Source: JBMOPD01 sp049323615
GTDB lineage: Bacteria; Bacillota; Desulfotomaculia; Desulfotomaculales; Desulfocucumaceae
Direction of reading: 5' to 3'
Length of the DNA: 64,000 bases
NCBI GenBank assembly: GCA_049323615.1
Contig: JBMOPD010000107.1
Coordinates: 47,218 to 111,217 of the forward strand
A model generated the notes under the pieces. That model made no database searches. It was given only the letters and a program-made list of their open reading frames with translations, and was not told where the DNA came from. Of the stretch, positions 52,372 through 61,013 are shown one piece after another. The stretch's first letter is position 1. The number at the start of each line of letters is the position of its first letter. Position numbers and translations under genes: made by a program.

Positions 52372-54063
52372 ATGACAGCTCTGGAACTGAAGGACACCCC
52401 TGGCAAAAAAATGGTCAAGGTGAATATTTCCGGATCCGGTGTGTTTGAACTGCCTGCGGGCGCCAGGGCCGAGGAGGCCATGAAGTTTGACACCGCCGCC
52501 AGGCGGACGCCGGTGGTGGCGGTAAAGATAAACAATTCCCTGGAGGACCTGAAAGCCGGGATTGAAGAGGACTGCACCCTGGAATTCGTCGACCTGGAAT
52601 GCGAGGACGGCATGAGGATTTACCAGAACGGGCTGATAATGGTTTTGACCAGGGCCGCCCTGGAGGTTTTTCCGGAATGCCGGGTGATTGTGGAACATTC
52701 CCTGGCCAACGCCATTTACGGGGAAATTAAATTAAAAAGGGCGCTTAAAATCAGTGATATAGAGCTGATTGAGAAAAGGATGCGGGCCATTATAAACGGC
52801 GGGGGCAGCATCGAAAGGACCGTCCTGACCCGGGAGGAGGCGGCAAGGCTCTTCGGGGAGAGGGGGATGAAGGACAAGGTGGACCTGCTGGGCTACTGGA
52901 ATTCCCCCCAGGTGGAAGTAATCAGGTGCGGCGATTGCTATGACTACGCCCTGGGGCCCTGTGTTCCGGACCTCAACGTGCTTAAGGTTTTCCGGCTGAG
53001 GTTTTACCTGCCCGGCTTTATCCTGGAACTGCCCCGCCCGGAGGACCCCCTGTCGCTGCCGGTGTACATCGAGCAGGGAAAGCTGGCCAACGTTTTCTTT
53101 GAGGCCGACAAGTGGGAAAAGACCCTGCATGTCCGCGACGCCGTTTCGCTGAACAGGATCCTGGAAAGGGGGGACCCGGGGGACCTGATCCGGGTGGCCG
53201 AAGCTTTTCAGGAGAAGAAGATTATCCAGATTGCCGACATGATCAGGGCCAACATCGACCGGACCAGGATCGTCCTGATCGCCGGACCCTCCTCCTCCGG
53301 CAAAACAACCTTTTCCAAGAGGCTTTCGGTGCAGCTCAGGGTGAACGGCATCAACCCCGTGGCCGTGTCGCTGGACGACTATTTTGTGGATCGGGAGCAA
53401 ACTCCGCGGGACGAGAAGGGGCAGTATGATTTTGAGAACCTGGACGCCATCGACCGGGCGCTTTTCAACGAGCACCTGATCAAGCTCATCCAGGGAGAGG
53501 AAATAGAACTCCCCTATTACAATTTCAAAACCGGCAGGCGGGAATACCGCGGTGACAAACTAAAGCTGGGACATTTCGACCTGATTATTATCGAGGGCAT
53601 TCACGGGCTCAACGACCGGCTGACGGCCTCCATACCCAAGGGCAGAAAGTTCAAGATCTATGTCAGCGCCCTGACCCACCTGTCCCTGGACAACCAGCAC
53701 CGCATCCACACTACCGACCTGAGGCTGCTGCGCCGCATGGTCAGGGACTACAACCACAGGGGCTACAGCGCCGACCAGACACTGGAAAGATGGCCCATGG
53801 TGAGGCGGGGGGAGGAGAGGAATATATTCCCCTTCCAGGAGGAGGCCGACATAATGTTCAATTCCGCCCTGGTGTATGAGCTGGGGGTTTTAAAGGGTTA
53901 TACCGAGCCGCTTTTGCAGGGGATTACCAGGGAATCCCCGCGGTATTCCGAAGCCAGGCGGCTGCTCAGGATACTGGGCTTTTTCAACACCATCGACTGC
54001 GATGAAGTGCCCTCCAACTCCATTATCAGGGAGTTCATCGGGCAGAGCTGTTTTTACCTATAG
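52372..54063 (+). CDS. Nucleoside (uridine) kinase family protein with ThrRS-like N-terminus
   Basis: 563 residues. Residues 1-70 resemble a TGS domain, and 80-230 the second (editing-like) domain of threonyl-tRNA synthetase. Residues from about 300 form a uridine kinase/phosphoribulokinase P-loop domain: AGPSSSGKTTFSKRL, VSLDDYFVDREQTPRDE, LIIIEGIHGLND and RHI-like RIHTTDLRLLRRMVRD. The architecture is known from clostridia and Thermotoga and is annotated as nucleoside kinase; its substrate is not settled. GGAGG precedes ATG. A strong terminator follows. Confidence 0.88.
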   Translation: MTALELKDTPGKKMVKVNISGSGVFELPAGARAEEAMKFDTAARRTPVVAVKINNSLEDLKAGIEEDCTLEFVDLECEDGMRIYQNGLIMVLTRAALEVFPECRVIVEHSLANAIYGEIKLKRALKISDIELIEKRMRAIINGGGSIERTVLTREEAARLFGERGMKDKVDLLGYWNSPQVEVIRCGDCYDYALGPCVPDLNVLKVFRLRFYLPGFILELPRPEDPLSLPVYIEQGKLANVFFEADKWEKTLHVRDAVSLNRILERGDPGDLIRVAEAFQEKKIIQIADMIRANIDRTRIVLIAGPSSSGKTTFSKRLSVQLRVNGINPVAVSLDDYFVDREQTPRDEKGQYDFENLDAIDRALFNEHLIKLIQGEEIELPYYNFKTGRREYRGDKLKLGHFDLIIIEGIHGLNDRLTASIPKGRKFKIYVSALTHLSLDNQHRIHTTDLRLLRRMVRDYNHRGYSADQTLERWPMVRRGEERNIFPFQEEADIMFNSALVYELGVLKGYTEPLLQGITRESPRYSEARRLLRILGFFNTIDCDEVPSNSIIREFIGQSCFYL

Positions 54064-54082
54064 TTCTACGCCGACAACCTTG

Positions 54083-54130
54083 AACGCCCGGTGCTTGCCG
54101 TAAAGCTGCGGCAAGCGCCGGGCGTTTTAA
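54083..54130. terminator. Strong bidirectional terminator
   Basis: An 18-bp stem with one G-T pair (54083-54100 with 54109-54126), then TTTT. It lies between converging genes. Confidence 0.9.
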
Positions 54131-54134
54131 TTGA

Positions 54135-54332
54135 TTAATTAAGCAGGACGGGCACTATTTCGATGATGGTCCCGCACTCCCCGCAGGAAACCTTTTTAGG
54201 GGTCTCACCGTATATGATAATCTCGGTTTCGCAGGTGGGGCATTTCACGGCGGGATATCCATCCGGGTTTATATATTCAGGCGCGGTACAGTCGCAGCCA
54301 CAGCTCCCGCAACTGCCACAATCCGACGGCAT
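54135..54332 (-). CDS. Cys-rich zinc-ribbon small protein
   Basis: 65 residues, starting MPSDCGSCGSCGCDC, then two ribbon knuckles (CPTC and CGEC) around a beta hairpin. It probably binds zinc, or a metal cluster at the N-terminal Cys group. ATG 54332 follows GGGGGG with a seven-base gap; a longer upstream frame is the shadow of the ferredoxin gene. It is downstream of the ferredoxin gene on the same strand, 71 bases apart. Confidence 0.75.
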   Translation of the reverse strand: MPSDCGSCGSCGCDCTAPEYINPDGYPAVKCPTCETEIIIYGETPKKVSCGECGTIIEIVPVLLN

Positions 54333-54403
54333 ACATTTCCCCCCATATATCATTGATATATTAAAAATGTCCCCTACCAGCCGGCAGGGGCTTGTTGGCA
54401 ATT

Positions 54404-54616
54404 TTACGCGTTCATAATCTTCTCGACGGCCCCGCTGGGGCAGGCCCGGTGGCAGCGTCCGCAGCGCTTGCAGTTGTCCTGGTTGATGGCGTAGTTTACG
54501 GTGTCGTCGATGAAAATGGCATTGTCCCTGCATTCCAGTTCGCAGGCCGCGCAGGCCATGCAGTCAGCGGAATTGATCCGGAAGCTGAATTTAAATTTCT
54601 TCTGCTCGGCAGTCAT
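54404..54616 (-). CDS. 2[4Fe-4S] ferredoxin-like protein
   Basis: 70 residues with two C-x2-C-x2-C-x3-C cluster motifs, CMACAACELEC and CKRCGRCHRACP. The first lacks the usual Pro after the last Cys. It carries electrons in the cytoplasm; its partner is unknown. AAGGGAGAGG lies about seven bases before ATG 54616, favouring this start over the one eleven codons upstream. Confidence 0.9.
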   Translation of the reverse strand: MTAEQKKFKFSFRINSADCMACAACELECRDNAIFIDDTVNYAINQDNCKRCGRCHRACPSGAVEKIMNA

Positions 54617-55039
54617 GATTGACCTCTCCCTTCTATCAATCCAAATCAAATTTTTTATCCAATTTCAGTTTTTTATTTCTACGGCAGGTCTTAAATTCCT
54701 GCTCGGGTTGGCATCATTTGCTGATAAATCTTTTCGGTCAAGGAGGGAAAAATACTGGTGGAATCCAGAATTCAGCAAGGGGGAAAAATTATTGTCCAGG
54801 AAAGTGATCAAGGGAGTGGCAAAGAGGTATTTCGTTCCGGGCAGCAGCCCCAGGGGTTACCGCCCGGTCTGGGATACCGGCCCGGCATCGTACCGGAACC
54901 GCATAAAAAAGGTTACCGGTATAAACAGGCCCGGCACCTGACACGGTTATTTAACGGACATAACCCCTCCGGCAAATAGCAGGAGTAATGCTTTATATGG
55001 CAAATATTATTAGTACTGCCATCAAATGGAGGGGGTAAT
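54617..55039. other. 423-base gap without a convincing gene
   Basis: It holds two heptamers (GAATCCA, GAATTCA near 54760) and short open frames without ribosome sites or recognisable protein motifs. The GC-rich part around 54800-54940 may be decayed coding sequence, but nothing identifies it. GGAGGGGG at its end belongs to the next gene. Confidence 0.5.
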
Positions 55040-55528
55040 ATGTTCCGGTTCGGACTGAACAAGGAAGAAAGAGAGATGCTCAACCGCACCATAAAAGAAC
55101 TTCAGGAATTAAGGGCGGAGCTGTCCGTTTTCAAAGATACCCTGGCCGGCATGAGGCAGGAGGATCGTTCCCCGGCTGCCGGGCAGGCGGCAGGGGCCGA
55201 AGGGCCGCAGGACCCGGAAAGGGAAGAAACCGGGGCGGCCGGGGGAGATTATGCCGCAGTTCAGTATGGTGAATGTCCCTTTTTGCCGGAGGACCGCGTT
55301 GAGGCCGGAGAGGAAGGGGACGGCGCCGGGAAGGCTGTAGAAGAAGAGATTCCGGTTCATCCCGCGGAAGAGGAACAGATCGTACCGGCGGACATTGCTG
55401 AAGAGGAAAAACCCCGGCCGCCGGTTGCCGCAAACAAAGACTGGGCGGTGGTGAACCTGGCCGGGAGAAAAAGGCCCTGGTGGAAATTATGGGAGTCTAA
55501 AAGCAGGGTTGTCAAGAGATCTGTATAG
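55040..55528 (+). CDS. Hypothetical coiled-coil / disordered protein
   Basis: 162 residues. Residues 5-40 form an amphipathic coiled coil (KEEREMLNRTIKELQELRAE). The middle is a long Glu/Pro/Ala-rich acidic region, probably disordered. The C-terminus is basic with Trp (RKRPWWKLWESKSR). No family recognised. GGAGGGGG precedes ATG. It is followed 40 bases later by the phosphoesterase gene. Confidence 0.7.
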   Translation: MFRFGLNKEEREMLNRTIKELQELRAELSVFKDTLAGMRQEDRSPAAGQAAGAEGPQDPEREETGAAGGDYAAVQYGECPFLPEDRVEAGEEGDGAGKAVEEEIPVHPAEEEQIVPADIAEEEKPRPPVAANKDWAVVNLAGRKRPWWKLWESKSRVVKRSV

Positions 55529-55568
55529 GGGCGCCGGCGGGTGGAAGTTGTAAACGGGGGTTTAGGGC

Positions 55569-56609
55569 ATGGGGGACCGGGATGAACTGAAAAAATACTG
55601 CCGTGTCTGTGGGGAAAGGATACCCAGGTTCTATAAAGGCAGCGGCGGAAAAAGGTGTGCGGTCTGCCTGCACAGGACCCACAGGGAACACCTGGCCGGC
55701 AACGGCCGGGTTTGCCTGCGGTGTTCAAAGGAGGAGTTGTCCATTCCCCCGGAGTACAGGCAGGCGCCGCCGCAAATTAAGCTGGTTCACCTGACGGATC
55801 TGCACTTTGGGGAAAATGACTCCCTGAAGCGATCCGAACTGCTGAAAAAATGGATTGTCCGGCAGGACGCCGGCTACATACTGGTCAGCGGCGATCTGAC
55901 CGGGAGGGCCGGCAGAAGGGAGTATGAGAGGGCCGCCCGGTGGATAAGGGAGGTCGGCTCAACCGGGATCAGGATGGCGGTGGTCCCGGGCAATCATGAC
56001 ATAGGGTACTGGGGCAATGTAATGTCCATGGGAAGGCAGGCTATCGGCCGAAAGTACCACCGCTGGATAAAAATAATCGACAGGCCCATCGAGCCCTGTG
56101 TCAGGGGGCCGGGCTGCGTCGTTGTGGGTCTGAATTCGGCCCACGGGATTAGTCCCACCAGGTTTTTCAACGGCTACCTGAACCGCCACCAGCGGGCCAG
56201 GGCAAGGGAAATCTTGCAGGCAACGCCCCCCGGACACCTTAAGGTTGTATTCTGCCACCACCCCCTGGTCCGCTTTGCGGACAACCTGCACAGCGCCATG
56301 TTCAGGGCCGACAGCGTCAGGGGGGAACTGATGGCCGCCGGAGCCGGCCTTTTTCTGTGGGGGCACCAGCACAGCTTTGCCGCCGCTGAGCTGGCCAAAA
56401 ACGGTGAAAAATGTTACGCCGTGCAGGGCCCCACCCTGTCCGGGAGGATCAGGGACGGCAACTACCCGGGCTTTTCGGTTGTGGAGTGGTATCCCGAAAC
56501 AAGGATAGTCATACGATCTTATAATGTAATAAACGACGAAGCCATAGAAGAGGAAAGAATGGTTGAATACCCGCTGCGAGGAGGAACAGCGGCGTCAGTT
56601 GTTGAATAA
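55569..56609 (+). CDS. Metallophosphoesterase with N-terminal Cys-rich zinc ribbon
   Basis: 346 residues. Residues 8-60 hold three C-x2-C pairs (CRVC, CAVC, CLRC), probably zinc sites. The calcineurin-like core follows: LTDLHFGEND, VSGDLTGR, VPGNHDIGYW, FCHHPLVRF and LWGHQHSF, giving all metal ligands. It hydrolyses phosphodiesters or monoesters; cyclic nucleotides are one possibility. It starts ATG 55569 and precedes a radical SAM gene by about 60 bases. Confidence 0.87.
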   Translation: MGDRDELKKYCRVCGERIPRFYKGSGGKRCAVCLHRTHREHLAGNGRVCLRCSKEELSIPPEYRQAPPQIKLVHLTDLHFGENDSLKRSELLKKWIVRQDAGYILVSGDLTGRAGRREYERAARWIREVGSTGIRMAVVPGNHDIGYWGNVMSMGRQAIGRKYHRWIKIIDRPIEPCVRGPGCVVVGLNSAHGISPTRFFNGYLNRHQRARAREILQATPPGHLKVVFCHHPLVRFADNLHSAMFRADSVRGELMAAGAGLFLWGHQHSFAAAELAKNGEKCYAVQGPTLSGRIRDGNYPGFSVVEWYPETRIVIRSYNVINDEAIEEERMVEYPLRGGTAASVVE

Positions 56610-56669
56610 GATCCCGGGAGGTAGGAATTTCCCCATTTTTGAATTCCCTCTTGAAGGAGTTGGCCCGCC

Positions 56670-57797
56670 ATGTTTTTTGAACAGGGTCCCATCAGGCCCC
56701 CCAGCGAAGCGGAAAGCCTTTTGCTGAGGCTGACCAGGAACTGCCCGTGGAACCGCTGCGATTTCTGCAGTACATACAAGGGTGAGGTGTTTTCCAGGCG
56801 GCCTGTTGATGAGATCAAAAGGGACGTGGACAGCGTCTGCCTGATCGTTGAAAGGATAAGAGAGAGGTCCTTCCAACTCGGTTATGGTGGTGAGGTCAAC
56901 CATCATGTTCTGTCGGACATATACCGGACCGGCAATTACCAGGTCATACACGTGGCCTCCTGGCTGTACCGCGGCGGCGGCGCCGTTTTTTTTCAGGACG
57001 CCAACTCATTGATTATGAAAACATCCGAACTGGTGGAAGTGATACGGTATGTCAGGGAAAAGCTGCCCCCGGTGCAAAGGATAACCTCGTATGCCAGGTC
57101 CAAAACCCTGGCCAGGAAGAGCACCCGGGAGCTGGAGGAAATCCGTGACGCGGGCTTAAACCGGATTCACGTGGGGATGGAGTCGGGATCCGACGCCGTG
57201 CTCAAGTTCATGAACAAGGGGGCCACCGCCAGGGATCACATAGAAGCCGGCAGGCGGGTGGTGGAAGCGGGGATTTCACTATCGGAGTACGTCATACTGG
57301 GGATGGGGGGCCGGCTCTGGCCGGAGGAGCACCCCCTGGAAACGGCTAGGGTGTTGAATGAGATAAACCCGGATTTCATCAGGCTGCGCACGCTGGCCGT
57401 GCCCGAAGGAACACCGCTGTATGAAAAGCTGGTTGCGGGGGAGTTCGTCGAGCAGACAGAGGACGAGATAGTGGCCGGGGAAAGGCTGATGATTGAAAAG
57501 CTGGAGGGCATAAATAGCGAGGTGGTCAGCGACCACATGCTGAACCTGCTGGAAGAGGTGCGGGGCAAACTCCCTCATCAGAAGGAATACATGCTCTCGG
57601 TGATTGACAGGTATCTTTCCCTGCCGAAAAAGGAAAGGGTGAATTTCCGGCTGGGTAAACGGTGGGGGCTGTACCGGAGGCTTGACGACCAGGCCGACCA
57701 GGCCAGGTACGCCAGGGTGGAGGCCGTAAGGCACCGCCTGGAGAGCGAGGGAAGGCTGGACGGCACAATTTCCTCCCTGCGGGCGGGGATGATCTGA
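56670..57797 (+). CDS. Radical SAM protein
   Basis: 375 residues. The cluster motif is C-x4-C-x2-C (NCPWNRCDFCSTYKGE), a spacing found in one branch of the superfamily. GSDAVLKFMNKG and the glycine-rich region of the barrel follow, then an Elp3/HemN-like barrel end and a helical C-terminal extension. It uses S-adenosylmethionine and a 4Fe-4S cluster; substrate unknown. GGAG precedes ATG. Confidence 0.88.
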   Translation: MFFEQGPIRPPSEAESLLLRLTRNCPWNRCDFCSTYKGEVFSRRPVDEIKRDVDSVCLIVERIRERSFQLGYGGEVNHHVLSDIYRTGNYQVIHVASWLYRGGGAVFFQDANSLIMKTSELVEVIRYVREKLPPVQRITSYARSKTLARKSTRELEEIRDAGLNRIHVGMESGSDAVLKFMNKGATARDHIEAGRRVVEAGISLSEYVILGMGGRLWPEEHPLETARVLNEINPDFIRLRTLAVPEGTPLYEKLVAGEFVEQTEDEIVAGERLMIEKLEGINSEVVSDHMLNLLEEVRGKLPHQKEYMLSVIDRYLSLPKKERVNFRLGKRWGLYRRLDDQADQARYARVEAVRHRLESEGRLDGTISSLRAGMI

Positions 57798-57816
57798 GAA
57801 TGGTTCCCGAATGTGC

Positions 57817-57844
57817 AAGTAGCTTGTAGCTATTAGCTAATCAG
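57817..57844. repeat. Heptamer tandem repeat
   Basis: Four units AAGTAGC, TTGTAGC, TATTAGC, TAATCAG in the gap between two co-oriented genes. Confidence 0.7.
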
Positions 57845-57869
57845 TTAAATTGGCTGCCGGAGGCTTCTT

Positions 57870-58061
57870 ATGGAAAAGAAATGCGGACTGGAAAATCATT
57901 TTAAGGAAAAATATGCCGAGGAAATAAAAAAAATAATTGACCGCGAGCAGGTCAGTCCCGAGGTGGCGGTGTGCAGCTACCTTTGCCCGGAGATTATCGG
58001 CTGCATCGAGGATGTCGAGGAAAAGGCCTGTGCGCTCCGGCTGAGGATGCTCAGGGAGTAG
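57870..58061 (+). CDS. Hypothetical protein, 63 residues
   Basis: Helical and Cys-containing, starting MEKKCGLENHFKEKYAEEIK, with CSYLCPEIIGC in the middle. That could bind a metal, but no family is recognised. GGAGG precedes ATG. It lies 34 bases before the YhaM-like gene and is probably co-transcribed. Confidence 0.65.
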   Translation: MEKKCGLENHFKEKYAEEIKKIIDREQVSPEVAVCSYLCPEIIGCIEDVEEKACALRLRMLRE

Positions 58062-58094
58062 TGGCGCGGAAATTTACCCGGGGAGGAAGAACGG

Positions 58095-59051
58095 TTGACA
58101 AGAGTTAAGGTGACGGACCTGAGGAGCGGGATGAAGCTGATTTCCAGCTTTATTATCAACGCCAAAAGGCTTACTCCGTACAAAGGCAGGCCGGGGCATT
58201 TTTTGACCCTGACGCTGGGGGACAGCACCGGCCAGGTGGAGGCCAAGATCTGGGAGAAGGCCGAAGAGGCCCACAGCAGCTTAAATATCGGCGATCTGCT
58301 GGAGGTGCGGGGCGACGCCAGGGAATACAACGGCGCACTGCAGTTAAACATCACTTCATACCGCGTTTGTTCCGAAAGCGAATTTAATCCCGGGGATTTT
58401 TTGCCCTCTTCCCCCGTGGATACTGCTGGAATGCTGGCCGAACTGAGGGGGATGATCGACTCCATAAATAATCTCCATCTCAGGGCCCTGCTGCTGAGCT
58501 TTTTTGACGACGGGGAGTGGCGGCGGCGCTTTTGTGCCGCGCCGGCGGCCAAGGCCAACCACCAGGCCTACCTCGGCGGCCTGCTGGAGCACACGCTGAA
58601 CCTGGCCAGGGCCGCGGCGGCGGTGGTCAGGCTTTACCCCAGGCTGGACCGCGACCTGATGCTGGCCGGCGCAATACTGCATGACATAGGGAAGGTTGAG
58701 GAATACAGGTACGACCGGTACATTGATTTTACCGACGGGGGGAGGCTTCTGGGGCATATAGTGATGGGTGTCAGCGAGGTGGACAGGAGGATCAGGGGCC
58801 TCGGGGAGGACAATCCCTTTCCCGAAAGCCTGCGCCTGAAAATACTGCACATTATCACCAGCCACCACGGCATGTACGAGTGGCAGTCCCCCAAAAAGCC
58901 CAAATTCATGGAAGCAGCGGTAATTCACCTGCTGGACATGCTGGACACGGTGGTGGACATTTTTTCCAGGACCCTGGACGAAACCACCGGTGAAAATTCG
59001 TCCTGGTCCCCGTGGATCCGCAGCCTGGAGAGGTACGTATTTTTGAAATAG
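58095..59051 (+). CDS. YhaM-like 3'-5' exoribonuclease (OB fold plus HD domain)
   Basis: 318 residues. Residues 1-95 form an OB-fold nucleic-acid domain (FLTLTLGDSTGQVEAKIW). Residues 150-300 form an HD hydrolase: the first His in GGLLEHTLNL, the HD pair in AILHDIGKVEEY, and later His residues in GHIVMG and TSHHGMYEW. The same layout is found in YhaM/CBF1, which trims RNA and single-stranded DNA. TTG 58095 follows GGAGG. A strong terminator follows the stop. Confidence 0.88.
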   Translation: MTRVKVTDLRSGMKLISSFIINAKRLTPYKGRPGHFLTLTLGDSTGQVEAKIWEKAEEAHSSLNIGDLLEVRGDAREYNGALQLNITSYRVCSESEFNPGDFLPSSPVDTAGMLAELRGMIDSINNLHLRALLLSFFDDGEWRRRFCAAPAAKANHQAYLGGLLEHTLNLARAAAAVVRLYPRLDRDLMLAGAILHDIGKVEEYRYDRYIDFTDGGRLLGHIVMGVSEVDRRIRGLGEDNPFPESLRLKILHIITSHHGMYEWQSPKKPKFMEAAVIHLLDMLDTVVDIFSRTLDETTGENSSWSPWIRSLERYVFLK

Positions 59052-59078
59052 CCACAGAGATCAATACCTATATGAAAG

Positions 59079-59117
59079 CAACAGCGGTGGTCTTACGGAC
59101 CACCGCTGTTGTTTTTA
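59079..59117 (+). terminator. Strong terminator after the YhaM-like gene
   Basis: A perfect 14-bp stem (CAACAGCGGTGGTC with GACCACCGCTGTTG), 5-base loop, then TTTTT. Confidence 0.92.
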
Positions 59118-59121
59118 TGTT

Positions 59122-60033
59122 TTATCCTTTTAATTTTCCAGGTTTAAAATCATCCACTATTTTGCCGTCTATGAGCAGCACCACCGGGAAGGTGCGGGTG
59201 TTACAGGCCGCTCCGTAGCGGTTCTGGCTGTCCACCACCAGCAGCCCTCCGGCCGCCCCTTTTTTATCAACCAGCCTGGCCATGGCCTTTTCGGCCGCCT
59301 CCTGGGGGTGCAGGCCGTGGGCCAGCAGGGAATCCACGTACTTGGCCGTCAGCGTCTCGATAAAGGCCTCGCCCAGCCCGGTGCACACCACCGCACACCT
59401 CTGGGAAGCGTAAATTCCTCCCCCGATCACGGGGGTATCGCCCACCCTGCCGGGCAGCTTCAAAAAGGACCCGCCGGTGGAAGAGGCGGCCGCGGTGCGG
59501 CCCTGGTGGGAGACCGCGCAGCCCACGGTATCGCACGCCTGCCGGTTTTCCGCCGGCAGGCCGGTAAACAGGCTTACCGCCGGCAGACTTCCCTGGTCTT
59601 TCAATGCAATGGCCTTCTGCCAGGCCTGGAGCATCTCCGGGGCCACGCAGTCCGCCTGCGGGAAACCCCGGGAGCGGGCGAATTTTGTGGCCCCCTGGCC
59701 CACTAAAAACACGTGGGGGGTATCCTCCAGCACCCGGCGGGCCACCGAAACGGGGTGGGCCACCTCCCGGATGGCCGCCACCGCCCCAAACCTGCCGGTG
59801 GCGCCGTCCATTACCGAGGCGTCCATTTCCACCTCGCCGTCCAGGTTCAGTACCGAACCGTAGCCGGCGTTGAGCAGGGGGCTCTTTTCCAGAACTTTTA
59901 CGGCCTCCTCGGCGGCGTCCAGGTGCCCTGTTCCCAGGGCCCTGAACCCGGCCAGGGCCGCTTCCTGCAGCACTTTGATGTAAGAGGGGGCGTCGCTGGT
60001 CTCCACGCCACCGTGGACCAGTATAACACTCAT
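59122..60033 (-). CDS. Isoaspartyl peptidase / L-asparaginase (Ntn-hydrolase)
   Basis: 303 residues, plant-type asparaginase. Cleavage before T169 in ACDTVGCAV would yield the two chains and the catalytic Thr. The phosphate-like GGSFLKLPGRVGDTPVIGGG loop and CTGLGEAFI are family signatures. The first half has LNAGYGSVLN and EMDASVMDG. It removes isoaspartyl residues from peptides or hydrolyses asparagine. Single gene facing the YhaM-like gene. Confidence 0.93.
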   Translation of the reverse strand: MSVILVHGGVETSDAPSYIKVLQEAALAGFRALGTGHLDAAEEAVKVLEKSPLLNAGYGSVLNLDGEVEMDASVMDGATGRFGAVAAIREVAHPVSVARRVLEDTPHVFLVGQGATKFARSRGFPQADCVAPEMLQAWQKAIALKDQGSLPAVSLFTGLPAENRQACDTVGCAVSHQGRTAAASSTGGSFLKLPGRVGDTPVIGGGIYASQRCAVVCTGLGEAFIETLTAKYVDSLLAHGLHPQEAAEKAMARLVDKKGAAGGLLVVDSQNRYGAACNTRTFPVVLLIDGKIVDDFKPGKLKG

Positions 60034-60272
60034 TTTTTTTACTAATCCTTTATCAATTCTGTTTTAGCCTTTTTAAGGCCGCTGCCGTTGTCCAGCACTC
60101 TTCCGGCGGTGGTCCGTGGCAACCTCTGCAATAATACTTGTAGAAAAATATTTCCGTCCCGGGCACTGCTTATGAATCTCATTTTAACGCCATTTTTTAC
60201 CGTCAGCAATATAAAATGACAGGGAATTTCCTGAATGGTATAAAATAAGATAAACAACTTGCCGGAAAAGGG
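60034..60272. other. 239-base divergent gap
   Basis: It separates the peptidase (minus) from the SLOG gene (plus). The part near the SLOG gene is AT-rich, but no well-spaced promoter pair was found. No gene is seen. Confidence 0.5.
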
Positions 60273-60782
60273 GTGGTCATTATCCGCAAGTTTATCGTGG
60301 GCGTTATGGGGGGCGGTGAGGGGGCTTCCCCGGATGACTGCAGGCTGGCCCACCGCCTGGGCCGGTTGATAGCCGGAGAGGGATGGGTTCTATTAAACGG
60401 GGGCCGGGCCGCCGGCGTGATGGAGGCGTCGGCCAGGGGAGCAAAGGAAAACGGGGGCCTGACCGTGGGCATACTGCCCGACACCGGAAGCGGCCTGGCT
60501 TCCCGGTACATAGACATTCCCATTGCCACCGGCATGGGGGACGGGCGGAACTATATCAACGTGCTGTCCAGCGACGTGGTGGTGGCCCTGCCGGGAAAGG
60601 CCGGGACCATTTCGGAAATCGCGCTGGCCCTGAAAAACCGGAAAAAAGTAATACTGCTGCGGTTTGATGCGGGCGGGCTGTTTGAAATATACCGGGAAAA
60701 GGGGCTGCTTAAATCCGCCGGCAGCGCCGAGGAAGCAATACAACTGATCAAAACGGAGTATAAAAGTTATATGGAAGAGTAA
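60273..60782 (+). CDS. SLOG/LOG-like nucleotide-binding protein (TIGR00725 type)
   Basis: 169 residues, Rossmann-like. VGVMGGGE near the start, LLNGGRAAGVMEASARGAKE, TVGILPDT and LPGKAGTISEIALALK match the TIGR00725 branch of the LOG/DprA-like superfamily. These are predicted to bind nucleotides and may release bases from nucleotide monophosphates. The start is uncertain: GTG 60273 lies within AAAAGGGGTGG, so an ATT at 60279 would be better spaced. Confidence 0.85.
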   Translation: MVIIRKFIVGVMGGGEGASPDDCRLAHRLGRLIAGEGWVLLNGGRAAGVMEASARGAKENGGLTVGILPDTGSGLASRYIDIPIATGMGDGRNYINVLSSDVVVALPGKAGTISEIALALKNRKKVILLRFDAGGLFEIYREKGLLKSAGSAEEAIQLIKTEYKSYMEE

Positions 60783-60848
60783 ACTCTTTACTGACTGAAC
60801 ACCGTCACTCCATATTAAGCCCGGACCGGACCATATCGGCCACCACCA

Positions 60849-61013
60849 GTGGAACCGTCCGGCAGGGCCAATAAAAAGCAGCTGGGCATTCATGACGATG
60901 TCCCGGTGCCCGGCCTGAAAAGGCTGGTGGAAGAGGTGCACGGGCGGGGCGCCAGGATCGGCATCCAGATCACCCACGCCGGCAGCAACACCAGCTCAGA
61001 GGTGCTGGGCTAA
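60849..61013 (+). pseudogene. Remnant of an NADH:flavin oxidoreductase (old yellow enzyme family)
   Basis: The frame ending at TAA 61011 reads QLGIHDDVPVPGLKRLVEEV followed by HGRGARIGIQITHAG. This is the highly conserved stretch of old-yellow-enzyme-type oxidoreductases around residues 60-110. There is no start codon with a ribosome site, and the frame ends after about 55 codons, where the family runs 350 or more. No further pieces are seen downstream. It is a deletion relic. Confidence 0.8.

Noticed and set aside
54758..54979. 73-codon frame in the gap before the coiled-coil gene
   Set aside because: It starts in a heptamer repeat, has no ribosome site and no recognisable sequence.
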